Part shown: piece by piece, positions 47,842 through 59,700 of the stretch
Layout: every line of letters starts with the position of its first letter
Numbering within the stretch: position 1 is the stretch's first letter
Assembly (NCBI GenBank): GCA_039519185.1
Contig: CM076847.1
Location: 86,772,360 to 86,836,359, forward strand
Length of the DNA stretch: 64,000 nt
Reading direction: 5' to 3'
From: Astragalus membranaceus
Taxonomy: Eukaryota; Streptophyta; Magnoliopsida; Fabales; Fabaceae
Translations under genes and position numbers: made by a program
The notes under the pieces: model-generated
The model's database searches: none
What the model saw: only the letters and a program-made list of their open reading frames with translations
What the model was told of the DNA's origin: nothing

Positions 47842-50351
47842 TGTAACGCCCCAAAAATAATAGATTAATTTATTTAATTAATTAAATGAAATTGGGTGGT
47901 AGAAATAATAATATAATTATTGATTATTACTTAATAAAATAATTATAGGTGTTATTATATGTGAGCCTTGGTTGGGTTAGAAATAATTAATTTAAGGGGT
48001 GGGGTGTAGCATTTGGGCTTAAGCGGTGGAAGCAGGCCCGTGATCCAAGGGCCCAATATGTTAGGCGCATACTTAAGCTAGAAAATTGAGGTGTAGCTCA
48101 TTTGTGCCAAAAAGAAAGAAAACGTGAATTAGAGAGGGGAGTGAGAGAAGAGAGGCGCGGCCATGGAGAAAGTGAGAAGAGGAAGTCGCGACTTACAAGA
48201 GGAAAGGGAGAGGAGTTTCGCGAATCACTCAAGGAGGAAGAGAAGGCTTGTTGGTGTCTTGCAATTCCTTGGAGCCTTGCCTAGTAATTTCGACTTTCAT
48301 AAGGTTAGGGGGTCCTCTTTTTATCTTTAATAGCTTATGTGATGAGTAATGCTTAGAGTTAGGTCCTAGGGTGATTTCTATGAATGATTGGTATGTTGTG
48401 ATGTTGTGCTATGCTGAATTTTTAATTGTGCAAAGAGATGTTTGATTGGTGTTGAAATTGTACACAATAAGAATGATGCATGCCCATTGTTTGGTATTAT
48501 GATTGAATGAATTTTTGGTGGTAAATGTGATGGTCAGTCTTATATTGATAAATTAAGATTGGAGATTTAATTTGGGAATTTTTGGTGGTGAGGAACTCGA
48601 ATTTGGTTGGCTCTTTAGGCTCCTAGGGAGTTTGGGTGTTGCTGGAAATTCTGTCTAAGTCTGTGTCTAGCTCCTGGGAACCAGGCGCCCATGTGCTGTG
48701 TCTGTGTTGCCTGTGTCTGGTTCTGTGTCTAGACACTGGGCGCCGGGTTCCCTTGTCTGCGCCACTGTGTTGCAGAATTGTGTTGCTCGTGTCTAGGCAC
48801 CATGGGAACCGAGGGTCCCAGAGATTGGATGCTCGGTTTGCTTTCAAATTTGGTATGGGAGTTCCTGGGCACAAAAAGAGTCAGTTTCAGGTGTTGGGTC
48901 AAAATTTGGCCATGTTCCTTGTGTCATGGGCGCCAAGGGCCCTAATTTTCTGGTGATTGTTTTGCCAATTTTGGCTTTTGGTTTTCATGTCCAAGTAAAA
49001 TAGCTCGTGTAAAATGATTTTGGCCACCAAAAGAGTTGTGGTCCGTGTTTTCACTAGGCGCCTAGTGCATGGGCGCCGTGTGCTCTGCGCCAGTTTTGGG
49101 TGTTCCTGCGCCAGCGCCAGTGTCTGGGCGCTAGGCGCCCTGCGCCAGTTTTGCTAGGCGCCCTGCGCCAGTTTTTTTCCTGCGCCAGTGTCCGGGCGCT
49201 AGGCGCCCTGCGCCAGTTTTTGCTGGGCGCCAAAAATCAGGATGTTGCCCAAATTTTCCAAACTTGTTTTTAATGTAACTTTTGACTCGGTTATTCAAAT
49301 TTAACGGTTCAAAATGCGTTTCGAAGCTAATTTCGGTGTCTATCCAAATATTCTGGTTTTATGTAAAAATGGGTTATTTTACTGGTGGTTCTGGACCGAA
49401 GTTGTTCAAGGTGTCTAATTTCAATTTTTATTCACTTTTCCTATGTCGTGTCAAATCCTAAATTGACCTAATTGAAATTGGTGTTGGTGTGAGTGGTGGG
49501 TTGAGTTGGTGAGTGTATTATGGTGTGATTGGTGAGCAGAGGCTTCGGCCTAATTTTAATTGGTGAGCTGATTAATACAATGGTGAGAATATGAATAAAA
49601 TGGTGAGTTGATTAAATGGTGGATTGATGAATTGTGTGGTGTGTTGTGGTGCATTTCCATAGCATCTCATGAAACATGTGCATTATTGGTGAGCAGAGGC
49701 TTCGGCCTAATTTTATTTGGTGAGCACAGGCTACGGCCTATTTGTATTTGGTGACGGATCCGACATGCATGTGCCCGTGGAGTTTGGGTTGCATTTCATG
49801 CATAACCACATATTGTGTAGTGTTGTTTGGAAATGTAATTTTGATGTGGTTGTTGCCATTGTTGTGAATCGGTGTGCCTAGTTACCCTTTCCTATGCGGT
49901 GCTTATTTCCATATGTTATTAATTATGAAAAGAGACTCACCCTACTGCTTTTATGTTGCTTCTTATGTCGGCAACGTGCAGGTAATAACGAGTGAAGGTT
50001 ACCCTTATGCCTTTGTCTGGTAGGAAGTGTCATGCTCTGATACGTAGCACCGGGGGGGAGCGTCTTATGCTTATGTGTTATTGTCTTTATACTGTTAGAC
50101 TATTATTGGTGCTGTATTGGTTTTGTTTTCAAACTTGTTATTATTCCGCTACGGTAGTGACTGTATTTGGTTGATGCGAACTAAACGGTATTTCATGGTG
50201 CTATGTATCTTGTGGTTTTAACCGAACTATGAAAATTGAAGTGGTTGATTTAATGAAGTAAGTGTAGCACTCGCTTAGATTGTTTTCAAAAAAAAAAAAA
50301 AAAAACTCTGATTTTATTAAATAGTAAGGTTATTAGAAAAGGGGTGTTACA
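47842..50351. repeat. Solo LTR, gypsy-like, 2510 bp
   Basis: It begins TGTAACGCCCC and ends GGGGTGTTACA, with 5-bp flanks GGAGG (47837-47841) and CGAGG (50352-50356). The relative of the empty site near 41317 reads AGAGG. It has no internal coding or second LTR, so it is best read as a solo LTR left by LTR-LTR recombination. The inside carries GC-rich GGCGCC/TGCGCCAG repeats (49050-49230), a GGTGAGCAGAGGCTTCGGCC duplication (49531, 49686) and, near the end, GATACGTAGCACCGGGGG, which I associate with chromovirus-type LTRs. Confidence 0.75.
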
Positions 50352-50356
50352 CGAGG

Positions 50357-50995
50357 CATCAAGAATATATAAGCCAAGTTTCTTAATTCTTATCAAAACA
50401 CCATTAAAGTATAAATCTTGATCATTTCTTACTAAAGGAAAATGTGATGTTGAACTTCAATATTTCTCAATCAGTGTATGTACCTGTACAAAGAAACTAG
50501 CTCGGTGAAACTTATTAAATTTAACATATTCTAACTAACTCTAACGGCTTCTTAACTGAAGCGTTGGTTAATTAAACTATATATATTTAAATAATTGTGA
50601 ACTAAATACAATCTCCAAGGTCATATCCATGGAGGACAACAAAAAACCCTTCGATCCATATCCAAGTTTGAATCCTGTTTCTGATCCTCTTGAATTAATT
50701 TAGCAGGGAAAAAACGACCAGATTTTCGAGAAATATATATAGTTTAAGACCATGTGTTGCAAATGAGAATAGAATGCTTGAAATATGATCAAATAAATTT
50801 TAAAATACATAATTAATATGTGTATGAAATCAATATTACAACAAAACAACGATGTTTCATTATTATTACATAAAGAAATCTGAATAAAAGAATCGTAGGT
50901 AGGAAAATAAAAATAATTGCGTTAGTTATCCATGAAAAGCATTTACAAGAAGATCAATATTGTAAGCTATAATTATCTTCAATTAGCTAGCTTAA
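50357..50995. other. End of duplicated copia segment and peptide gene 3' flank
   Basis: 50357-50460 continues the duplicated copia integrase DNA (CATCAAGAATATATAAGCCA matches 41319 onwards). The rest is AT-rich and should hold the 3' untranslated region of the minus-strand peptide gene that ends at 50996. Confidence 0.5.
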
Positions 50996-51193
50996 TTAGG
51001 GACGAATGGGATCAGGACTGGATGGCTTGGAAGGGCCACGTGGAAGGAGCTGTAACAAAAGCCCATACTGATCATTATTATCTTGCAAGGGTCTGCAGCT
51101 AGCTCCATGTTGAGAAAAAACGATCAAAACGAAGAAGATGATCACTAGAAGTGTAAAAAGGACCCTCCTGTTGTTAGAGAAAGCCATACCCAT
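50996..51193 (-). CDS. Small secreted peptide precursor, copy 2
   Basis: A 65-residue intronless frame, paralogue of 37187-37390. It starts MGMAFSNNRR, then a hydrophobic signal core (VLFTLLVIIFFVLIV), then CRPLQD and a short spacer. It ends with LPRGPSKPSSPDPIRP. Between the copies the signal core and the last 20 residues are conserved, while the acidic spacer changes in length by two residues, the usual pattern for secreted peptide precursors. The single Cys after the signal region is conserved but has no partner. The first 60 bp upstream of the ATG (ATCTTTATGTAATGTAATTA) are also similar. The receptor and exact peptide family cannot be told from the sequence. Confidence 0.85.
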   Translation of the reverse strand: MGMAFSNNRRVLFTLLVIIFFVLIVFSQHGASCRPLQDNNDQYGLLLQLLPRGPSKPSSPDPIRP

Positions 51194-51344
51194 AATCTTT
51201 ATGTAATGTAATTAATTAATTTAATCAAATAATTAAAAATGGTATTTCTGCTTTAATTAGTGCTTTTGCCTCTACCGGACGAATGGTGATTTGAGGTGGA
51301 GAATGGGAATGGATGGTATAAGTGGTAGATATTGGGGACATGCA

Positions 51345-51474
51345 TATATATATATATAGTTTCATAATTGGGGTTGTGACTTGACCAGAGAGCCTATGAG
51401 ATTTTTATAAGTTTAAATACTCGTTTAACTTGACTTAGCAATACGTATTGTTTGAACTTGAATTTCAAGGTTGA
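51345..51474 (-). promoter_or_regulatory. Promoter of peptide copy 2: TATA box and W-box cluster
   Basis: A TATATATA run at 51345-51358 lies about 150-165 bp before the ATG. TTGAC cores lie at 51381-51385, 51429-51433 and 51470-51474, i.e. 188, 236 and 277 bp upstream, close to the distances in copy 1. The phrases CTCGTTTA(A/G)CTTGACT and GTTGACAATT are shared with copy 1. Confidence 0.6.
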
Positions 51475-51594
51475 CAATTATATTGAACCAATCAAACTTC
51501 ATAATAAATAATAAATATAGACAGACCACCTTGGGCGCCAAACATTATAACACCTACGTACTCTTCGTGATGTCAAAATACAGTACATATTTGA

Positions 51595-51904
51595 TAAAGT
51601 GCTCCCGAGGTCCCTTATATTTATTTAAAGTAACGATTTGGTCCTTTATCTTTTTTTTGTCCCAAATCAGTCCTTTATGTTTTAAATTTTTGACACATAA
51701 ATCCTTTTCTGTCCCAAATCAGTCTTTTATGTTTCAAATTTTTAACACATAAATCCTTTTTTTTGACACATAAGTCAGCACTGTTAACGGAAAAAGATTT
51801 ATGTGTCAAAAATTTGAAAGATAAAGGACTTATTTGGGACAAAAAAAACATAAAGGACTAATTCGTTACTTTAAATAAAGATAAGGGACCCCGGGAGCAC
51901 TTTA
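51595..51904. mobile_element. Foldback MITE, 310 bp
   Basis: The long inverted arms start TAAAGTGCTCCCGAGGTCCC and end GGGACCCCGGGAGCACTTTA. They continue through TTATTTAAAGTAACG...CGTTACTTTAAATAA, GGTCCTTTAT...ATAAAGGACT and ATTTTTGACACATAAATC...GATTTATGTGTCAAAAAT, so nearly the whole element folds. A flanking target repeat was not visible, so the superfamily is open. Confidence 0.75.
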
Positions 51905-52217
51905 GCCTATAAATAATCATTTATTAATTATCTTTTCTGTTTCATTTATGGGTCCTAACCAATTCATTTAGTACCCTTTTCGAGTCTCATGATCAGTTTC
52001 ACAAATAAAAAATAAAATAACAGGTTGGTTATTTATAAGAAAAACTTGGGTATTTTGTGTAGAGGAGTTGGTAATCTGTTTCACATTGAGAAATTATATG
52101 CCATTTGGTATCAATTATTCAATGAGTATCAATTATTAATCGGACGTACCTAATAAAATGAGGGTCAAATGTATAGCTGAACAAACAACAAGAAGCACAA
52201 GGACATGGGGTGAACAA

Positions 52218-53137
52218 TATCACCAATTGCTTTTCACTATTACCCAAGTTTTTGTTAAAATTAACCAATCTATTATTTTCTTATTTTCATATTTTCCTTG
52301 CGAAATTAACAATGCGACTACATGTGGGTAATAAACGAGTAGGTTGGGAACATAAATGTAAGCACAATGACATGGGTTGTTCTAATGACATCTAATATCT
52401 GATTTTGAACCATATCACAAAGTGTTCTTCACAATTACCCAAGTTTTTATTAAAATTGACGAACCTGTTATTTTCATATTTTCCTTGTGAAACTGACCAT
52501 GCGGCAACAAGTGGGTCATATATCTTCACTTTAACCGTTCGGATCGTCGAGACGACTTCTAAGGAGAGAGAAATTGCATTCGCAAAATAGCCATTTTTAT
52601 ATTTTTTTTAACCTTGGCATTCTTGGGCCAAGTTATGGACATTTTTTGTAATAATTAACATATTTTTTAATCTTTGTTTAACCACTAAAAAAAATAAATA
52701 AATAACAACGCAAAATTGGTAAATGAGCACGAAATGACCTATTCGAGGGTTTAAGAATCAAATATAACAAAAAACATTTTTTTTATTTTTTCTAAAAAGT
52801 GAAAAATACCGGTTAAAATTGGGTATCGTTTTCCTTTATTTGAAAACATCCGGACAAAATTAGGGTATAACATCAATCACCCTTCACAATTACCCAGGTT
52901 TTTATTAAAATTGACCAACTTGTTATTTTCATTTTTTACCTTGTGAAACTGACCATGTGACTACAAGTGGGTAATAAACGATTGGTTGGGACCCATAAAT
53001 ATAAGCACAATGCCATGAGTTGTTCTAATGACATCTAATATCTGATTTTATTTTTTCTAAAAAGTGAAAAATACCGATTAAAATTGGGTATCGTTTTCCT
53101 TTATTTGAAAACATTCGGACAAAATTAGGGTATAACA
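52218..53137. repeat. Three-copy repeat next to Ogre-like LTR ends
   Basis: A block of about 170-190 bp starts TTCACAATTACCCAAGTTTTTATTAAAATTGACC-like DNA and ends GTTCTAATGACATCTAATATCTGAT. It occurs near 52225, 52427 and 52883. The last two are each followed by a block (52780-52872 and 53045-53137) ending in GGACAAAATTAGGGTATAAC and A. This is a partial tandem duplication of non-coding retroelement DNA. Confidence 0.75.
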
Positions 53138-54081
53138 GCTGCCCTTCTTTATTTATATTTTACTAGAAAAGGTGAATGGTTTTCAGATTTTCGTAGTATA
53201 AATAAAAATAAAGATAGAATAGACGCTAATTTTGCCCGCTTAGGGGGAGGTTGTTGGCTACGGTGGTGGAGTGGTGATGATAAGGGTGGTTGGTGGTTGG
53301 CCGTAGGAGTGGTAGAGAGGGGAAATCGTGGAGGTGAGGGAGAGTGTGGTGGTGGTGCCCGCCGGAGATACAATGACAGTGACGGTTTGACCGTGAGAGA
53401 GGAGGTTTTGGTGGTGATTGTTGGTTTTTGTGCGTGAATAGGAAGGGAAGGGAGAGCTACCCCCATTGAGGATGTTCATATGTCTCTCTCCGATTTTGCA
53501 TATTTCTTTCTTTCTTTCTTTCATTTTCTGGTTTCCGTCCCCTCTTTTGTGACTGCTATTGTTTGTTTTATAGGCCAATCGCTGAGGTGAGGAATCAAAA
53601 GGACAACAATTGGATAAGGATCAAGGACAGCAGCTGGGTGAGGGGCGCTGGCAGCAGCAATGGTGGCGCAAAAGGACAGCCTCAAGGCAATTTGGGTGTT
53701 GTACTATTTTTCCTTAAATGGGAAAAGGAAATTGGACCCTTCCCAAAATAAATTCCAGCTAGGGCAGCTGCGCCCCCCTCCTTCCTTTTGAATTTATTTT
53801 AATTTTTTTGTACTTTTTCATTTTTGTTTATATGTGTAAAACTCGGTTATGTAAAACTTTTGGCCGTTCAGCTTAATTGTTTATTCTATTTTCGATTATG
53901 TTTCGTATATTTTTGTACCAACAATAATAAACTAATCTAATAGCTACGAGTATCAAAATAAATAAAAACGAGCACCAACATAAATGTTGTACGACGAACG
54001 TAAAAGATACGCGTACGATTAAAACGACGAGAATAAATTTTTGGGATTTTTCAATTAGCCGGACAAAATTAGGGTATGACA
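53117..54081 (-). mobile_element. Ogre/Tat-like LTR pieces on the minus strand
   Basis: TGT(T/C)ATACCCTAATTTTGTC starts on the minus strand at 52872, 53137 and 54081. At 53137 and 54081 it is preceded by closely similar AT-rich tracts (AAAATATAAATAAAGA(A/G)). A TGTCATACCCYAATTTTGTCC start is what I know from Ogre/Tat-type LTRs of legumes. The piece between has Pro/Ser/Thr-rich frames from GGTGGTGG-rich DNA, not proteins. Full boundaries could not be set. Confidence 0.45.
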
Positions 54082-57000
54082 GAGCTGGCACTCTTTATTT
54101 ATATTTTGCTAGGACATAGGAAGGGATTCCAAACTTCTCGAGTAAAATAGAAATAAAGATAAGACAGACACTAATTTTGTCCATTTAGAGGAAAGTATTG
54201 AGAAAGCAATAAATAAGGACCACTGGGGGTCTGAAGGATCACTGGGGATCTGAATGAGCACTAGGGCTCTGAAGGACTATTGGGAGTCTGAAGGATCGAT
54301 GCCTTGAAGTGTTGGCATAATGATCTGAGGGTCTAATTCGCATTCGATGCTTGGCGCATTGATTTGAATTAAACTGAAGGACCGGTAGGTCTGAAGGGCT
54401 GCCTGGACCTGATGGACCAAAATGGTCTGATGGAATGCAACTAGCTATGGTGCTAATAAAACAGTCTGAGGGTGACCTACGTCGATGCGGCCGTGAAGGT
54501 CAAGATCAGATCTAGAACTGATATGTTGACCACGAAGGATGTCCACTATGTCTTAGGCAGACACAGCTAATCTGAAGGACCTCTGGGGGTCTGAAGGATC
54601 TGTCGCGCTCAGTGGCGACGTTATGATTTGAAGGTGCAGTTCGGAGTCAGTGTTTTGACATGTTAATTCAAACTGAACTGAAGGACCAAACTGGTTTGAA
54701 GGATCTATGCTAGACACGTTGCTAACATTGCGATCTGGTTTGTGATATAGAATTCAACACTCGTTGTGCTGACTCGAGAAATGAAAGTATATAGGGATCG
54801 ACACTTGAAGTCGATTGAAAAACAATAGATGTTATGTATATGACATGCATGTAATGTATGCACACGCAATGATTGATGTTTGTTAAGGTAGTGAATGAGA
54901 TGTGGTGGATAGTGGATGCTGAAGTTGCTGGAATAATAACGTTGATACACTGTGTATGCGTATGCAGATAAGATGCAATTGTAATGCTTAGATGTAAGTG
55001 TTGCGATGAAATGCATGTAACATTTGCGCATGCAATGATCAATACTTTGGTGGGGGTAATGAATGCAATGTGGATGATTTTTGCCTCTGTTTGCTTTCTT
55101 TTTTTCTTTTGCTTTTTTAATATATATGACGTAAGTATATGAACGAATGAATGTGCAAATGTAATGCTTAGATGCAAAAGTTGTGGTAGATGCATGGCTT
55201 GATGTTGGAATATAATGTATGGTGCAGTGATTTAGTGATGCATGCAGATGTGTTCTTGCATCTTTTTTTTTTTGAGATGAGAAACGAGATTTTTGATGCG
55301 AGAAGTAGATACGTGAGTACTTTGGAATCATCACTGTTGGAAAAATTAGATTTGATTTGAACTCAAACTTTGGCAATCTCAAGGTTGTTACAGACACTAA
55401 TGTGCAACCGTACTTGACTGTATTTACAGACTCGTTCATGTTTGTTCTTCCCTGTCCCATGATTGATTGAATTTTAGGTCCACAAAGTTAACAGAGTGAG
55501 TGTTCAGCGTCACATTACTAACTTGTGTTCTCTCTCTTTGAAGCATTGCAAATACGGATGACTGAATCAGTTGGCTTGGTAAGATTTAGGGTATGACAGA
55601 TGAAGGGATAAATGACAAGTGAGGGGACGAATGGTAGGTTTTTGCCAAAGCCATGAAAGGTAGGTCCTCCCCAACTCAAGAAATGTGGTACTGCCCCAAT
55701 TTAGAGTTGATGATGGTGAGTGGATAAATTGCCTCTGTCTAGTGATGACAACAGCTAGGGGTGTAGAGGCAATAATGAATTGGGAATACCATGACTTTGG
55801 AATGAAGGGTGGCAAATAAGAGATTCCGTCTCAACCCACGGCGTTTAGTGTTGCCCCAATCTTGACGAGAGCAAGGTTGCCCCGGCTGGAGTAACATTGC
55901 GAAAGGTTGTGTTTAGGATAATGGGTTGAGAAGATGCCTCGGCATGGTTTTGTGGATGTGGATATGACAAGGGGATGAGATGGGTGTAGGGAGAATTTCC
56001 TCGGCTTTAGGTGAAGTGAAGAATGAGAGGATTGTCCCACTTTGGAATGGTATTTCAAATGATTGCTTCTAGTGGGGTTGTGAAAGGTGACTGAGTTTGG
56101 GTCATGGGTTTTTGGAATTGGTGGTATGGAATGGATGTGGTATATGAATGGGATGGATGTCGGACATTTTCCCCAAGTTCAAGAAGCATGAAAGGTAAAA
56201 GGTATGCCCCACTTTGATATCTAGGTGATGGTCCTAGTCTAAACTTTTGGCCCTTTGAAGGTGACTCCCACAGACTATGATAATCCCGAGTTTTTGATAC
56301 GATGAAAATTTCACTTGGTGATCACTAAACTTTGTCTTGATATCAATGCGATTCGAATGAATATTGGAGTGCACGCCCTTTGGGTTTTTTTCTTTTTTTT
56401 TCTTTTCTCTTTTTTTTGTCCTATTTTTTGATTTTTTTGAGCAAATATATTGTAAATAAATAAACTTACTTGTCCTAAAATTAAATCTTTGAGAAAATGA
56501 AAACAATCGGTCATTGATTGGAATGGAATTTATAGGGTTGTAATGTGGTCAGTGGTTATGGGCTTGTGCAAGAGGGGTTTGTAATGTGGTCAATGGTTAT
56601 GGGCTTGTGGAGTATAGGCTCAAGTGGGCTCAGAGAGGAGTTTGATGGTTTATTGATACGATGACCTTTTAAAAGATAAGTAGGTTCAGAGAAGTGTTTG
56701 AGGCCAATGATTTGGGTTTTGTGGAAGAAATGATAATTCGGCCTAAGGAGGTGTTTGTGGGTTTATTCGGACAAGGATATCTCCTGTGTTTGGTGATATT
56801 ATGTATCAGCTCACAATTTCTACTGCTTTTGCTTTTTTCTTTTTGAGGATTTCTTTTTTAATCCTCTTTTTTTTTAATTTCACACTTTTTGTGTTCTTTT
56901 TCTTCTTTTTTTTTGAGTAGAGTGAGCTGATAAAAGTGACACACCATTTTTGATGTGGAATTGATCCTCGTCTTGGGTGACTGAAAGATTTTTGATTTTT

Positions 57001-57800
57001 TTGCTCCAAGGGGTAGTAAAGGACCTCCTTTTTTTTAGGGTACGGGAAGACGACCAGACTTCATTTCAAATCATGATTGCTTGTTTTTCTCAAAAAGTAA
57101 TTCAAGGACAAAAATTATTTATTTTTCATATATCCGCTCTTTTTCTCTTTATTTCTTTTATTTGCCCTAATTTTGCTTAGGCTGCTCTTGCGAGTTTTCA
57201 ACCTAACAGGCTTATTTGTTTTTTGTGTCAAGGACTTGCACCAAGGGAATACAATGTTGACAGGATATCTAGTGATCACAAATTTGCCCCAGCATGGGGA
57301 CCTAAAGTGTTAGTTTATGAAATTTCATCATTGGGAACCAACCAAATAATTGACTAGGTAGTTGTGGGGAACATGCACCTTATGGGATGGTCGGGGTGGG
57401 ATTGGACATGAACAAGGAATGATGATGGGAAAGATATGGGCTCTAACTGACTCAAAGAAGAGTAAATGCGTGTTGCATACAAGTTCACTATACGAATGCT
57501 TCAAAGAGAGTTAACATAGTCAGTGACATGATAGGAGAAATTTTTGATAACACATTAGTTTACAAAATGGACCATTCGGATCATTTGTCATGGGACTGAT
57601 GAGATGCGTCATTTTGCCGAAGAAAAATTGTGAACGAGCTGCAAAAAGTGAATAACTTCCTTTTTTGAAAGTTGGGTGTCTGAAAAAAACATTGAGTTTG
57701 TAGCTAACCTAAACTTTTCCAAAGAAGAGAATAATCAATTTCGCCTCATCTCAACAATTTTTGAAAAAAAATATGCTCATGGGGTTTTTTTTATTTAGAA
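54082..57800. other. Non-coding retroelement-like block with CTGAAGGA repeats
   Basis: CTGAAGGAC/CTGGGGGTCTGAAGGA phrases recur at 54210-54300, 54360-54420 and 54570-54690, and again at 60930-61020. A further LTR-start-like TGTCATACCCTAA lies on the minus strand at 55598. A long T/A-rich stretch around 56385-56440 and 56840-56920 follows. No coding domain is recognised in any frame. Confidence 0.4.
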
Positions 57801-59700
57801 AATGAGACAAAATGTGATAGATGAACTAATACATGATGATGGACATGGATGATGAAGATGCAAATGTATGAAATGCATGGGGGAATTGATCATTTGAAAA
57901 GACCAACGACTTTATTCTATTATGAATGCATGATATTTTTTTTTAAAAAAAATTAACTATGCGTATGCAATGGGGATAATCAAATTACATGCCCCCACGT
58001 GTCCTAATGCATGAAGGAACACGTGGTGATAGATATGCATGATGCAAATGCATGACATGCGTGCATGAATGATCACTTGGAAAGACCAATTATTCTAAAT
58101 GATTTTTTGGGGGCAATACAGCATGTGACTGATGCAGGGCCTCATTTATGACATAATTTTTGTGAAATGATGCATGCTGAAACGGGGAATGAAATGACAT
58201 ATGAATGATCGATGAAACAGCGGTTTTTTTATTTATTAGGATGAGTTAAATGATGTATGAATGATATGTTTTTACATGCATCTCATGATGTTACAAATGA
58301 TGAAATGTACATTATTTGATGATGATTTTTTTGTGAATGGAAGTGCATGCTAAATGAGATATTCCAATGTTTATCACGATTTTTTAATTGTGCTCGTGGT
58401 TTTTTCTATTATCTCTTTTTTAGAAAAAAAAAATGCATGAATGAACAAATGATGTTGCATGATGTAGATGCATGGAATGTGAATGATCCCTTGAAAAGAT
58501 TGACCATCCAAAAATGATTTTTCGGAGGCATTGCAATATGTTGATGAATAATGCAAGAAAGTGGCATCATTTTTTTATTTCCTTTTAATTGGAAATGATG
58601 CATGCAAGATGACTAATGCATTCAAGGTGGTTAAGAATGAAGAGCTTTTGTTTTTATTTTTTATATTCTTTTGCACGAAGAGGAGTAATGAATATAGTAT
58701 ATTTTTTCTATATAAGTATGCAAGATGATGCAAGTTGGGCAAATATGTAGTGTCTTTGTTATTTTGGATGATGTGATATGCATGTTAGTACCATGAGAAC
58801 GAGATGTATATGAAAACAAGTGATTCGTTCTATGATAATTTTTTATTTTCTAGCAAAATATAATGCCCATGATGACGGATATGTATGGAAAATGCAAATG
58901 CATGTATGCATGAAGAAATAAATGTTTGATCCTAATGCAATTATTTTTATTTTTCAAGAGGTAGTGCAACATGTATACAGACTCTTATTTTTGTTTTATT
59001 CGATGACGAATTATACAATTATAATGAAGTGATTTTTTATTTTATTTGGGAAAATGATACACGAACATGGACTGGATGCATTTAAACTAGGATGGCAGCA
59101 ATGAGGGAAAATGATGCATGAATGTTATGTTTTTTGAAATGTAATTTATGACTTTACAAATGATGTGATGCCTACGCTATGTGATAATGATTTTGAATGA
59201 TTATCTATGAATGTCAGTGCATATTGAGATGCTCACGTTATATGACTAAAAATTATTCTTTTTGTGCGAGGAAATAAAATGCATGACACTCGTAGTGATT
59301 TTTTTTATGCATGGAAAAGAAAGAGTACATGATGCTTGACATGATGTTGAATATTTTTGTTGTTTTTGGAACGGGAAGACAGATGCATGAGTATTGATGA
59401 ACCTAGTTCGCCTTTGAATGAATGAACGAATGTGCATGAGATGTGAATGTATGGTTTTATTCATCTCGTCGGGGAATCCAAAACTTTTTATTAAAGTATG
59501 ATTCTGGTGGTCTGACTTTCAAATAGGTCTTTTTTATACTTGTGTCGCCCACACTGTAAAAAGTTTTGTAATTCCCCGGCGCTCATTGAAATGCATGCAA
59601 AATGAGATGTTTTTATATTTATTTATGTGATATGCAAAGAAGAAGAAGAAAAATAGGAATAGGTGCTAAAATAAAATATTTGTTTTATTTTTTTCAAGAA
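57800..59700. repeat. ATGCATG-rich non-coding DNA
   Basis: Very many ATGCATG, ATGATGCATG and AATGCATGAATG phrases occur with no fixed period, separated by T-rich runs. It is not a protein-coding region. Similar DNA occurs in the untranslated parts of large legume gypsy elements, as far as I know. Confidence 0.5.

Noticed and set aside
48102..48956. Open frames inside the 2.5-kb block as genes
   Set aside because: They lie in a solo LTR, use no recognisable domain and overlap on both strands.
53149..53578. Pro/Ser/Thr-rich minus-strand proteins
   Set aside because: They come from GGTGG-rich DNA within Ogre-like LTR sequence; two frames overlap with similar composition and no domain.
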